Source: JAENVT01 sp039931555
GTDB taxonomy: Bacteria > Actinomycetota > Acidimicrobiia > Acidimicrobiales > Ilumatobacteraceae
DNA: 64,000 bases
Assembly (NCBI GenBank): GCA_039931555.1
Contig: JBDTRP010000074.1
Span: forward strand, 1-64,000
Direction: 5' to 3'
Made by a program: the position numbers and the translations under genes. This document shows, in pieces, positions 31,417-39,789 of the stretch. How positions within the stretch are numbered: position 1 is the stretch's first letter; each line of letters opens with the position of its first letter. The notes below the pieces were generated by a model that saw only the letters and a list, made by a program, of their open reading frames with translations, was not told the DNA's origin and ran no database searches.

Positions 31417-32853
31417 TCAGGCCAGCTTGTCGACGAACGCCTCGAGTTGGCGCAAGTTGCGGCATTCGTACACGCCGTCGGTGTGCGTACCGTAGTCGCC
31501 GACGATCGAATCACCGGTGTTCCAATAGCTGCGCGGCTCGGGATTGAGCCAGTACACGTGACGCGCCTTCTGACGAATCTCCTTGACCACCCAGGCCTGC
31601 GAGGCGTGGTAGTTGTTGCGTGCATCGCCGAGTAACAACACGGTCGTCTTCGGGCCGACGTCTTTGCCGTACCGCTCCCAGAACACCTCGAAGGCGTGGC
31701 CGTAGTCGCTGTGCCCGTCGACCCACACGACGTCGGCCTCGGTGTTGACGCGGTGGATGGCGTCCTGGATGTCTTCCACGCCTTTGAAGTAGTCGGTCAC
31801 CTCGTCGATGCCGTCGATGAAAACGAACGACCGGACCTTGGAGAACTGACCCTGGATTGCGTAGACGAGCATCAGGGTGAAGCGGGCGAACGCGGCAACC
31901 GACCCACTGATGTCGGCGACGACCATCAGCTCCGGCTTCGCCGGTCGCGGGTACTTGAACTTCGGCTCCGCCGGCACACCTCCGTAGCTGAGTGAGTGGC
32001 GCACGGTGCTGCGAAAGTCGAGTGGGCCCTTGCGACCGTGACGCCGCTTGCGGGCCAGGCGCGCCGCCAACTTACGGGTCAGCGGGAACAACGCCTTCTT
32101 CAAGCTCACCATCTCGTCACGCGACGCATGCATGAACTCGACGTCTTCGGGCAGCGGCTTGCGCAAGGTCTTGGCCATCGCTTCGGCACCGCGGTCGGCG
32201 ACGAGCCGGCGACGGATCTCGGCCTCGATCTCCTTCTTGAACTGCTCGATGCGCTCGTTGTACTCGTCGTGCTCGAGCCGCTCCTCGAGCGGCGTCAACT
32301 CGCCTCCTACCTGCTCACGACTGGCCTCCATCAGCTTCTCGAGCATCGAGTCGAGATCGAGGTTCCGCAGTGTTCGATACAGGTAGTACGTGCCCCCCAC
32401 AGGTCGGCCTGGCTCCATCCCGGCGAAGCGCTGCACGGCCTGCCGGGCCAAGGCTCGCATCAACGCCTGGTCACCGTTCATCAACGCTTGCATCAGCAGA
32501 TGCGCCATCTCCTCGGGCGTCAGCGAATCCATCGACCCGCCGGCGGCGCCATTGCCGTCGCCCTGGCGCATCTGGTCCTGCGCCTCGCGCCACATCTCGT
32601 CGAACTCGTCGTCGCCCTCGACGATGTTGTACTCCGGGCCACGCAGGCTGAAGTACACCTCGAACACCGTCTCGAACGCCCGCCAGTGAGCGTTGTTCTT
32701 CACCATCGTCGCGCCGAGTGCGTACTTGAAGGCCTCGCGGTCCTCGATGGGGATGTGCTGCACTGCCTCCATCGCATCGAGGTTCTCGGTCAGCGAGACA
32801 GGCAACCCTGCGTTGCGAAGCTCGGTGACGAAGCCAGCAAGAAGGTCGAGCAT
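31417..32853 (-). CDS. VWA domain protein, CoxE-like
   Basis: A 478-residue protein of the CoxE-like von Willebrand factor A family that works with a MoxR-type AAA partner in protein complex maturation. The N-terminal half is helical and acidic (LDLLAGFVTELRNAGLPVSL; EEMAHLLMQALMNGDQALM). The VWA domain starts near residue 310 with the MIDAS-like DISGSVAAFARF and continues with a VDGHSDYGHAFEVFWERYG loop and TVLLLGDARNNYH. ATG 32853 begins the family-typical N-terminus; GTG 32865, overlapping the stop of the MoxR-like gene by one base, is the alternative. The two genes form one operon. Confidence 0.85.
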   Translation of the reverse strand: MLDLLAGFVTELRNAGLPVSLTENLDAMEAVQHIPIEDREAFKYALGATMVKNNAHWRAFETVFEVYFSLRGPEYNIVEGDDEFDEMWREAQDQMRQGDGNGAAGGSMDSLTPEEMAHLLMQALMNGDQALMRALARQAVQRFAGMEPGRPVGGTYYLYRTLRNLDLDSMLEKLMEASREQVGGELTPLEERLEHDEYNERIEQFKKEIEAEIRRRLVADRGAEAMAKTLRKPLPEDVEFMHASRDEMVSLKKALFPLTRKLAARLARKRRHGRKGPLDFRSTVRHSLSYGGVPAEPKFKYPRPAKPELMVVADISGSVAAFARFTLMLVYAIQGQFSKVRSFVFIDGIDEVTDYFKGVEDIQDAIHRVNTEADVVWVDGHSDYGHAFEVFWERYGKDVGPKTTVLLLGDARNNYHASQAWVVKEIRQKARHVYWLNPEPRSYWNTGDSIVGDYGTHTDGVYECRNLRQLEAFVDKLA

Positions 32854-32864
32854 GGTGCCGGCCA

Positions 32865-33731
32865 CTACTTGTCGACGCTGAGTTCTTTCGCAGCTTTGGC
32901 GATGTCGGTCTGATACTTCAACAAGATGTGCAGCGTCTCTTTGGCCTGCTGCGCCTCGATGTGATCGATGCCGAGCAGCACCAGCGTGCGCGCCCAGTCG
33001 ATGGTCTCGCTGACCGAGGGCGCCTTCTTGAGGTCGAGCTGGCGGATCGAGCGTACGATGCGGGCGATCTGGTCGGCCAGGTTGGCGCTGACCTCGGGCA
33101 CCTTGGTGAGCACGATCTCCTTCTCGCGCTCCATGTCGGGGTAGTCGACGTGGAGGTACAAGCAGCGCCGCTTCAGCGCTTCACTGAGCTCGCGTGTGTT
33201 GTTGGAGGTCAAGAACACCAACGGGATCTGCTTCGCCACGATCGTGCCGAGCTCGGGAATGCTGACCTGGTACTCCGACAGGATCTCCAGCAGCAACGCC
33301 TCGGTCTCGACCTCGACCCGGTCGACCTCGTCGATCAGCAGCACGACCGGATCTTCTGCGGTGATGGCCTCGAGCAGCGGGCGGGTCAGCAAGAACTCGT
33401 CGCTGAAGATGTCGTCGTGCACCTCGCTCCACGAGTCGCTGTTGCGATCGGCCTGGATGCGCAGGAGTTGCTTCTTGTAGTTCCACTCGTACAGAGCCTT
33501 GGACTCGTCGAGACCCTCATAGCACTGCAGGCGGATCAATCGAGCCCCGGTCGTCTCGGCGACGCTCTTGGCCAGCTGCGTCTTGCCGGTTCCCGCAGGC
33601 CCCTCGATCAACACCGGCTTGCCGAGCCGATCGGCCAGGAACACGACGCCGGCGATGCCATCGTCGGCGAGGTAGTGAACGTCTTTCAGTCCATCGCGAA
33701 CCTGTTGCACGCTGTCGAATCGGTGACCCAT
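32865..33731 (-). CDS. MoxR/CoxD-like AAA+ ATPase
   Basis: A 288-residue AAA+ ATPase of the MoxR family: Walker A LIEGPAGTGKTQLA (about residues 40-53), Walker B VVLLIDEVDRVE, sensor 1 LVFLTSNNTRELS and the arginine-finger region EALKRRCLYLHVDYP. MoxR proteins use ATP to remodel partner proteins, usually with a VWA protein, here the next gene. ATG 33731 (MGHRFDSVQQVRDGL) has TAGGGT 8 nt upstream, pointing to a leaderless mRNA. No CO dehydrogenase genes are nearby, so the client is unknown. Confidence 0.88.
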   Translation of the reverse strand: MGHRFDSVQQVRDGLKDVHYLADDGIAGVVFLADRLGKPVLIEGPAGTGKTQLAKSVAETTGARLIRLQCYEGLDESKALYEWNYKKQLLRIQADRNSDSWSEVHDDIFSDEFLLTRPLLEAITAEDPVVLLIDEVDRVEVETEALLLEILSEYQVSIPELGTIVAKQIPLVFLTSNNTRELSEALKRRCLYLHVDYPDMEREKEIVLTKVPEVSANLADQIARIVRSIRQLDLKKAPSVSETIDWARTLVLLGIDHIEAQQAKETLHILLKYQTDIAKAAKELSVDK

Positions 33732-33739
33732 GGGCTGGC

Positions 33740-33745
33740 ACCCTA
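33740..33745 (-). promoter_or_regulatory. -10 box, leaderless start of MoxR-VWA operon
   Basis: TAGGGT on the minus strand, 8 nt before ATG 33731. Confidence 0.45.
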
Positions 33746-33790
33746 CCGTCCGATCTGACAGGTCGATCAATCGGGTTCGTGCCAAACGCG

Positions 33791-33825
33791 ACGCTGCGGC
33801 CCGGCATCAGCCCGGGCCGCAGCGT
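33791..33825 (-). terminator. strong terminator hairpin
   Basis: A perfect 14-bp GC-rich stem (ACGCTGCGGCCCGG and its complement) with a 7-nt loop lies 29 nt past the stop of the secreted-protein gene. Only a three-U run follows on the minus strand. Confidence 0.7.
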
Positions 33826-33853
33826 TCGTTGTCAGTGACTCAAGAGGTCACGT

Positions 33854-35806
33854 TCAGATGTTCAACGACGACACTCGCGTGCCCCAGTTGGCCAGGGCGG
33901 TACGGGTACCACCGCAGCTACCGATGGCACTGAGGTCGCCCAGGTACTCGTCGAGCGTGCATGACTGCTCGATCGACTCACTGGCCAGCCACAACGTGTC
34001 GCCATCCATGGCAACCGCGCCGTAGTCACCCCAACGGGGCCGCGGCGGGTTACCAACGAAGGAGACATACCCGGTGAACCCGTCATCGGGACCGACGCCC
34101 TCGGAGATGATCCTGACCGTCGGCTTCTTGTCACTGAGAACGGTGTACGACGCGCTCGGGAAGTGATCGTCGCCCATCACCGTGGCGGCCATCACGACCT
34201 TGCCCGACGACGACACACCGAGCGCCGGGTAGGTCACGTCGTTGTTGCGAATCCCGACGTAGCCCGATTTCTTGACCTCGGCCTCCTTCAGCGATCCCTT
34301 CTTGACCTTCGCTTCGACGTTGACCCACAGCACACCGGCTCGTGTCGAGCCGCCGACCTGCACACCAGTGCCAAGCGCACCGTACAGACGGCCACCGCTG
34401 TAGATCACCTGATTCATGCGAGTGTCGCTCGAATCCGGGGTCGAAAGCACTTCGGGGCTCGCCGGCGGCGCACCGACCAACAATGCCCAACAACCGAGGT
34501 TGCCGACGTCTGGGTCCGTGCCGAACCGGGCGCTCGGGTCGTTGAGGCAATCTCGCAGTGGCGCGGGACCCTCCTTCTGTATCGACTTCGGTGGGAAGGT
34601 GTAGGTGTCGGCCTCGATCAACATGTTGCTCAACTTCAGCTTCGGCGTGGCCGAGTCGATCGAGCTGGTATTGGTGATCGCCCAGACACCGATGCGATCT
34701 TCGCTCGCCGCGGTGTTGCCGGTCTCCGAACCATCGCCCAGCGTGGAGCTGAGGAAGAACTCGGTGCCGCCACTGTCATTCGAGGCCTGATTGGCGGGCG
34801 AGATCGCCGGCCACACGGTGAAGCTGCGGAACGGCCCGAGGTTCGGGTTCTCGAACGACACCATCGTCGGCGATGGATCACCGGCAACCAGTTGCGACTT
34901 GGAGAACGCGTAGATCTGCGACCCGGTGTATGCGGCCCCACCATTGCTGCCGTCGCTGAAGAACGAATACTCGTTCGTCGTCAGGTAGACGCCGTAGTTG
35001 TCTGCGCCGATGTGCGGGAAGTCGCCGATGCAAGCGGCGCGGTTCGTCATCCCAGGTGGCGGGGTCACCTCGGGATCACAGTGATGATTGGGTGTTCCAT
35101 CGGTGCCGTCGTTCTGCACGGGGAGCTTGTACAGGTTCCAATCGCCCGTCGGATCATCCGTTTGGCTGACCGCGATGTCGAGGCGGTTCTTACCGGTGAA
35201 CTGACCGTTGACCGCGTTTTGATCGAGCGTCAACACGGCCATGAAGAAGCGACCGGTAGCAGCATCGAAATGACAGATCGGGTCGGTCAGGAAGGCACCG
35301 AACGCGCGGGTCGTGCGGTTGATCGACGGCGGGTAGCCGAAGAACTCGTTGTACGAGATCGTCGGGGTGACCGCCTTCCCAGCCTTGTCGAAGATGCGCA
35401 GGACGGTGTTGACCCCCTCGAGCACGTGGTTCGGACCGACGCACAGCGCCTGGTCCGGCGGCTCGCTGGAGAACTGGTTGCCACCATTGGCCAGGCGGTT
35501 GTCGCGGTGGTTCAAGCCCGCAAACGTGACGCCGATCTCGTCCCCCGCTGCTTTGACTTTGGATGCCTTGACTTCAGGAGCGTCACCGGGCGTTGGCTCT
35601 GGGCGACCTCCCTCGTCGCCTTCGGGGGCGTGGGTCTCGGGGTTGGCGAGACCCTCAGCTCCGTCGACCCCGACAAGGCCCGACAGTCGCACCGACCCGG
35701 CACTCGTCAACAGACCCCCGCCTGCTGCGCTGGCCGAGTGACTGGCTTCGACGATCATGGGTCCGGCGAGCAGCACTGCTACGCAAACGTACCTCAGTCG
35801 TTTCAT
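33854..35806 (-). CDS. large secreted protein of unknown function
   Basis: A 650-residue exported protein. The signal peptide MKRLRYVCVAVLLAGPMIVE with a likely cut after SASA (about residue 28) is followed by a low-complexity acidic/proline linker to about residue 85. The large domain then has aromatic and Asn/Asp-rich loops with recurrent strand patterns (GRFFMAVLTLDQNAV, RLDIAVSQTDDPTGDWNLY, GSQIYAFSKSQL, VIYSGGRLYGALGTGV) that suggest a beta-propeller. Five or more cysteines are present. No catalytic motif is recognised. ATG has a GAGGGAGA Shine-Dalgarno. It is a lone gene ending at a strong terminator. Confidence 0.75.
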   Translation of the reverse strand: MKRLRYVCVAVLLAGPMIVEASHSASAAGGGLLTSAGSVRLSGLVGVDGAEGLANPETHAPEGDEGGRPEPTPGDAPEVKASKVKAAGDEIGVTFAGLNHRDNRLANGGNQFSSEPPDQALCVGPNHVLEGVNTVLRIFDKAGKAVTPTISYNEFFGYPPSINRTTRAFGAFLTDPICHFDAATGRFFMAVLTLDQNAVNGQFTGKNRLDIAVSQTDDPTGDWNLYKLPVQNDGTDGTPNHHCDPEVTPPPGMTNRAACIGDFPHIGADNYGVYLTTNEYSFFSDGSNGGAAYTGSQIYAFSKSQLVAGDPSPTMVSFENPNLGPFRSFTVWPAISPANQASNDSGGTEFFLSSTLGDGSETGNTAASEDRIGVWAITNTSSIDSATPKLKLSNMLIEADTYTFPPKSIQKEGPAPLRDCLNDPSARFGTDPDVGNLGCWALLVGAPPASPEVLSTPDSSDTRMNQVIYSGGRLYGALGTGVQVGGSTRAGVLWVNVEAKVKKGSLKEAEVKKSGYVGIRNNDVTYPALGVSSSGKVVMAATVMGDDHFPSASYTVLSDKKPTVRIISEGVGPDDGFTGYVSFVGNPPRPRWGDYGAVAMDGDTLWLASESIEQSCTLDEYLGDLSAIGSCGGTRTALANWGTRVSSLNI

Positions 35807-35961
35807 ATGTTCTCCCTCTCATTTGATTCCCGGTAAGGAATGGAACGGCAACGCATTGCTTCGGGCGATCTTCGCGCGCCGAGTCCACGATTGCGAGACC
35901 GAAGACCCGATTTCGCCTGGGCTGCCGACCCGACCGGCCCGACTGCGAGCCGCGTCGTCCC

Positions 35962-36004
35962 AGGTCACTCCGGCCTTTTCCGCCCGCATGCCGGCGAATG
36001 ACCT
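35962..36004. other. hairpin in the intergenic region before the secreted-protein gene
   Basis: AGGTCA/TGACCT and, inside it, CCGGC/GCCGG form a two-part stem, about 155-200 nt upstream of the secreted-protein ATG. It may belong to a long 5' leader of that gene. The rest of the 35807-36098 gap shows nothing clear apart from the promoter at 36085. Confidence 0.35.
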
Positions 36005-36084
36005 GTACCAAAAGCTCCGGACTTACGGAACATTTGCTCGCAGCGAGCTGGTTGGTTGCTGATCGGGGCGATCGTACGACGGCG

Positions 36085-36090
36085 TAGCCT
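36085..36090 (+). promoter_or_regulatory. -10 box, leaderless start of AAA gene
   Basis: TAGCCT, 8 nt before ATG 36099. Confidence 0.45.
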
Positions 36091-36098
36091 GCAATCTC

Positions 36099-37517
36099 AT
36101 GCCCAGCGCGAGCCCGATGGAACGAGACGTCGCCGAGTTCGTCGCGGGCATCGCCGGCGAGCTCGCAGCCCTCAGCGGCAAGACCGCCGAGGCGCACACT
36201 CGCGATGCGGTGATCGAAGCCAGCAACCTGGTTGCAGCGATCATCGCCACCGACGGTCGGCTGACCGACAGCGAGCTCGATGCGTATCTCGACGCGATCG
36301 GGCCGTTGCTCGACCCGCCACTGCTCACCAGCGCAGCGCATGTTCGCGAGACCGACCTCTTCCGCAGACGCGACGAGTGGCTGGCCGGCCCGAGCGTGCT
36401 GTTCGATCTGTTGGTCAAAGCGGATCGCAAGAACGGCACCCGCCGGAGCAACCGCTACTACCAGTTGGCGATGCGGCTGGCCCACGTGACCGCGGCGATC
36501 GATCTGGTGCCGTCGGCGGACGAAGTGCAGGCGATCGACACCTACCGCACCGGCTTGCTCCAGGCGATGGACGCCGCGGGAGTCCCTCGGCCCGGACAGC
36601 CCGACGCACCCGTACGACCAACGCCCGCGACTGTCGCGCCTTCACGCGCTGCAACCGACACGATTGGTCCGACGCCCGCAGCCGCGCAAGCTGAGCTGCC
36701 ACCCGCTCGATCCGTCGACGACGTGATGGCCGAGCTCGATGGTTTGATCGGTCTCGAGAACGTGAAGGCCGAGGTCCGCCGCTTGACCAGCATGTTGCAA
36801 GTGCAACAGATACGCGCCGAGCGCGGCCTGCCGGTGATCGAGACCAGCCACCACCTCGTGTTCACCGGCAACCCCGGTACCGGCAAGACCACGGTCGCCC
36901 GGCTGATGAGCCAGATCTACCGAGCCGTCGGTGTGGTCGCCAGAGGCCACCTGGTCGAGACCGATCGCTCGAAGCTCGTCGCCGGCTTCGTCGGCCAGAC
37001 GGCATTGAAGACATTGGAGACCTTGCAGGCGTCGCTGGGCGGGATGTTGTTGATCGACGAGGCCTATGCCCTGGCCCGAGGCGGCGACAACGATTTCGGG
37101 CGTGAGGCCATCGACACCCTGGTCAAGTTCATGGAAGACCACCGCGACGACCTGGCGATCGTTGCCGCCGGGTACACCGCGGAGATGGTCGACTTCATCG
37201 ACGCCAACCCAGGCCTCAAGAGTCGGTTCACCAGAACGATCTCCTTCCCCGACTTCACCGACGACGAGCTGATGGCAATCTTCCTCGGCCTCGGTGAGAA
37301 GAGCCAGTACTCGTGCAGCGACGACGCGTTGGCCCGCGTCCGGCACTTCGTCAGTACCGAACCGCGCACCCGCGGGTTTGGCAACGCCCGCTTCGTGCGA
37401 AACCTGTTCGAGACAGCGATCGCCCATCAGGCGCAGCGCGTCGCACCGCTGAGCGACCCCAGCGACGAGCAGCTCACCACGTTGACCGCGGCCGACATCG
37501 CCGCGGTCGACGCCTGA
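36099..37517 (+). CDS. CbxX/CfqX (EccA-like) AAA+ ATPase
   Basis: A 472-residue protein. The first 160 residues form a helical domain somewhat like TerB (IEASNLVAAIIATDGRLTDSELDAYL), followed by a Pro/Ala-rich linker. The AAA+ domain is of the CbxX/CfqX family (also in EccA of type VII secretion): LDGLIGLENVKAEVRRL, Walker A FTGNPGTGKTTVARL (about residue 257), Walker B GMLLIDEAYALARGG (about 312), VAAGYTAEMVDFIDANPGLKSRF. No other type VII secretion genes are in the window, so ESX function is not supported. Confidence 0.85.
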   Translation: MPSASPMERDVAEFVAGIAGELAALSGKTAEAHTRDAVIEASNLVAAIIATDGRLTDSELDAYLDAIGPLLDPPLLTSAAHVRETDLFRRRDEWLAGPSVLFDLLVKADRKNGTRRSNRYYQLAMRLAHVTAAIDLVPSADEVQAIDTYRTGLLQAMDAAGVPRPGQPDAPVRPTPATVAPSRAATDTIGPTPAAAQAELPPARSVDDVMAELDGLIGLENVKAEVRRLTSMLQVQQIRAERGLPVIETSHHLVFTGNPGTGKTTVARLMSQIYRAVGVVARGHLVETDRSKLVAGFVGQTALKTLETLQASLGGMLLIDEAYALARGGDNDFGREAIDTLVKFMEDHRDDLAIVAAGYTAEMVDFIDANPGLKSRFTRTISFPDFTDDELMAIFLGLGEKSQYSCSDDALARVRHFVSTEPRTRGFGNARFVRNLFETAIAHQAQRVAPLSDPSDEQLTTLTAADIAAVDA

Positions 37518-37525
37518 CCGGCGAT

Positions 37526-37531
37526 TACCCT
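37526..37531 (+). promoter_or_regulatory. -10 box before a chain of mini-ORFs
   Basis: TACCCT, 7 nt before ATG 37539. The transcript would begin at or beside a five-codon ORF. Confidence 0.45.
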
Positions 37532-37538
37532 GCTCGTC

Positions 37539-37556
37539 ATGAGGTTGCCGCGATGA
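37539..37556 (+). CDS. mini-ORF 1 (MRLPR), possible leaderless leader peptide
   Basis: ATG AGG TTG CCG CGA TGA. It begins 7 nt after a TACCCT box, so it would be the first translated frame of the mRNA. Its stop overlaps the start of mini-ORF 2 as ATGA. Confidence 0.35.
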   Translation: MRLPR

Positions 37557-37570
37557 GCGCTCGATCATGA
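37553..37570 (+). CDS. mini-ORF 2 (MSARS), coupled to the following gene
   Basis: ATG AGC GCT CGA TCA TGA. It overlaps mini-ORF 1 by 4 nt and the start of the next gene (ATG 37567) by 4 nt. The chain could hand ribosomes from a leaderless start to the main gene, which has no Shine-Dalgarno of its own. Confidence 0.35.
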   Translation: MSARS

Positions 37571-38190
37571 CTGCAGCGATCGTCGCCGTCGTTGCCGCCG
37601 CACTCGTAGCCCTGGCCGCCGTCGCCCGCCGCCGGCGACCGAGGGAGCGATCCATCGCCATCGACTCGTTCGTGCTCAGTGAGCCGTGGCGCCGCTACGT
37701 CAGTGCGGCGCAAGGTGCACAACGGCGCTACCACGAGATCGTCGCGGCAACTCAGGCGGGCCCGCTGCGCTCGAACATGGAGTCGATCACCCGACAGGTG
37801 CAACGCGGTGTGGAGGAGTGCTGGCTCATTGCCAAACGCGGCGACGAGCTCGACGTCGCCCTCAACCGGCTCGATGCACCTTCACTTCGCGGACGTCTGG
37901 CCGCCTCGACCGATGATGCCACCCGCGCCTCGTTGCAGGCCCAGATCGACTCCGCCCAGCGAATTCGCACAACGCGCGACGAGACCGACCAACAGCTCCG
38001 ACTGCTCAACACGCGCCTCGGCGAGCTCTTGGCCCAGGCGTCGGAAGTCAGCGTCGGCGCCGATACGACCAGCGATCTCGGCAGCGCTGTCGACGACGTC
38101 GTGACACAGCTCGAGTCGTTGCGACTCGCTGTCGAAGACGTCAACAACCCGCATCCCGGCGGTGCAGGGCAGGCATCCGCATCGCCGTGA
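37567..38190 (+). CDS. membrane-anchored coiled-coil protein, upstream of murJ
   Basis: A 207-residue protein of unknown function. An N-terminal Ala/Val-rich transmembrane helix (AAIVAVVAAALVALAAVA) is followed by RRRRPRER, so the rest is probably cytoplasmic. The remainder is helical with heptad character (VQRGVEECWLIAKRGDELDV, TRDETDQQLRLLNTRLGELL). The stop overlaps the murJ GTG by 4 nt, implying coupled synthesis and perhaps a cell-envelope role. The start is reached through a chain of two tiny overlapping ORFs. Confidence 0.65.
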   Translation: MTAAIVAVVAAALVALAAVARRRRPRERSIAIDSFVLSEPWRRYVSAAQGAQRRYHEIVAATQAGPLRSNMESITRQVQRGVEECWLIAKRGDELDVALNRLDAPSLRGRLAASTDDATRASLQAQIDSAQRIRTTRDETDQQLRLLNTRLGELLAQASEVSVGADTTSDLGSAVDDVVTQLESLRLAVEDVNNPHPGGAGQASASP

Positions 38191-39779
38191 GCAGCCTGCT
38201 GCGCTCCAACGTGACCGTTGCGGCAGGCACCGCCGTCTCGCGCATCACCGGGTTGGCCCGCGTGGCCGTGCTGGGCATCGTTCTCAGCCAAGGGCCGGTC
38301 ACCGATGCCTACGACCAGGCCAACGGCACGCCGAACATGATCTACGAGCTACTACTGGGTGGCGTGTTGTCGGCGACCCTCGTGCCGCTGTTCACCCGAC
38401 TGCACGACGACGACGACGACGAGGCGACCTCGGCCGTGATCTCCGTCGGCATCGTCGTGCTGGCCGGCCTCACCGCCGTCGCCGTCGCTGCCGCGCCCCT
38501 CATCTTCCGGATGTACTCGCTGTTGACGTCGAGCGAGGTCGACGCCGGGAAGTACCACGCGGCGGGCACCGTGCTTGCTCGCATCTTCCTGGTGCAGATC
38601 TTCTTCTATGGCCTCAACGCGATCGGGGCGGCCGTGCTCAACGCCCGCCGTCGGTTCTTTGCCGCCGCCTGGGCCCCGGCACTGTCGAACCTGGCGATCA
38701 TCGTGTCGTTGCTGCTGGTGCCGGGCATCGTCGACCAGCGCGTCCCGCAACTCGACGACGTCCTCGGCAACGCCAAGCTGCGCTGGACCCTCGGCCTCGG
38801 CGCGACCATCGGAATCGCCGTCATGGCGTTCGCCTTGCTGCCCGCGCTGATGCAGGCGAAGTTGCGCTTCCGGTTCAAGCCGGAGTTCCGTCACCCGGCC
38901 GTCAAGTCGCTGCGATCCCTGTCGAAGTGGGCGCTCGGCTATGTCGCCGCCAACCAGGTGGCGATCATCGTGATCCGCAACCTGTTGCACGGCGGGTCCG
39001 GCGACGAGGATGCGTACACCAAGGCGTTCACCTGGTTCGTTCTCCCTCACGGTCTGCTTGCCGTATCGATTGCCACCACGTTCCTTCCCGAGCTCTCCAG
39101 CGCGATCAAACGCAACGATCGCCAGACCGTGCTCGACCGGTCGTCGTTGGGTATCCGGCTGATCGCCCTCGTCACCCTGCCGGCGGGGTTCGGTCTCTTC
39201 GTGTTGCGCCGGCCGATCGTCGGCGCCGCGTTCGAACACGGCAAGTTCACCGCCGCGAACGCGCTGAACACCTCGCGTGGCCTGGCAGGCTTCGCCCTCG
39301 GTCTCGTTGGCTTCTCGCTCTACCTCTTCGTGCTCCGCGTGTTCTACGCCCATCAAGACGCGCGCACGCCGTTCGTCATCAACCTCGGCGAGAACGCGCT
39401 GAACGTCGTGCTGGCGCTGTTGTTCGTCGACCGGTGGGGTCTCCTCGGTCTCGGACTGGCCTTCGGGCTCGCCTACCTGATCGCGGCGACGTGGGCCCTG
39501 CAAGTCCTTCGCTACAAACTGCCCGACTTCCCCTTGGCCGATGTCGTGGCCAGTCTCTGGCGCATGGGTCTGGCCGCGTTGGTGATGGCCGAGGTGGTGT
39601 GGGGCGTCGCCGGAGCGGTCGGTGCCAACGCGGGATCCGGGGCCGTCGTGCGCGTCGTCGTGTCGACGCTCGTCGGGGCGGCGACCTATGTGGCGATGCT
39701 GTGGCTGCTCCAGTCACCCGAGATCGACGACGTGCGTTCTCGCCTGAGGCCAGCGCCGTCTGCGGCATCTGCCGACTAG
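38187..39779 (+). CDS. murJ: lipid II flippase MurJ
   Basis: A polytopic membrane protein of 530 residues with about 14 hydrophobic helices, of the MurJ/MviN family that flips lipid II to the outer face for peptidoglycan assembly. N-terminal sequence VAAGTAVSRITGLARVAVLG matches the first helix of the family, GTPNMIYELLLGGVLSATLVP contains the conserved region around helix 2, and VFYAHQDARTPFVINLGENALNVVLALL is also typical. The short acidic loop DDDDDEATS follows helix 2. It starts with GTG, overlapping the preceding stop. Unlike mycobacterial MurJ, no kinase-like C-terminal extension is present. Confidence 0.9.
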   Translation: MSSLLRSNVTVAAGTAVSRITGLARVAVLGIVLSQGPVTDAYDQANGTPNMIYELLLGGVLSATLVPLFTRLHDDDDDEATSAVISVGIVVLAGLTAVAVAAAPLIFRMYSLLTSSEVDAGKYHAAGTVLARIFLVQIFFYGLNAIGAAVLNARRRFFAAAWAPALSNLAIIVSLLLVPGIVDQRVPQLDDVLGNAKLRWTLGLGATIGIAVMAFALLPALMQAKLRFRFKPEFRHPAVKSLRSLSKWALGYVAANQVAIIVIRNLLHGGSGDEDAYTKAFTWFVLPHGLLAVSIATTFLPELSSAIKRNDRQTVLDRSSLGIRLIALVTLPAGFGLFVLRRPIVGAAFEHGKFTAANALNTSRGLAGFALGLVGFSLYLFVLRVFYAHQDARTPFVINLGENALNVVLALLFVDRWGLLGLGLAFGLAYLIAATWALQVLRYKLPDFPLADVVASLWRMGLAALVMAEVVWGVAGAVGANAGSGAVVRVVVSTLVGAATYVAMLWLLQSPEIDDVRSRLRPAPSAASAD

Positions 39780-39782
39780 CAT
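39777..39782 (+). promoter_or_regulatory. -10 box of pspA-like gene, overlapping the murJ stop
   Basis: TAGCAT, whose TAG is the murJ stop codon, lies 7 nt before ATG 39790. Confidence 0.4.
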
Positions 39783-39789
39783 CGCCGTC

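Noticed and set aside
34163..35836. A 557-codon open frame antisense to the secreted-protein gene
   Set aside because: The minus strand encodes a signal peptide and a Shine-Dalgarno; the plus frame has neither.
35941..36010. Possible cyclic-di-GMP or cyclic-di-AMP riboswitch before the secreted-protein gene
   Set aside because: A hairpin is present but the conserved core sequences of those classes were not found.
36099..37517. EccA of a type VII secretion locus
   Set aside because: The AAA domain is similar, but no EccB, EccC, EccD, EsxA/B or PE/PPE genes are present in the window.
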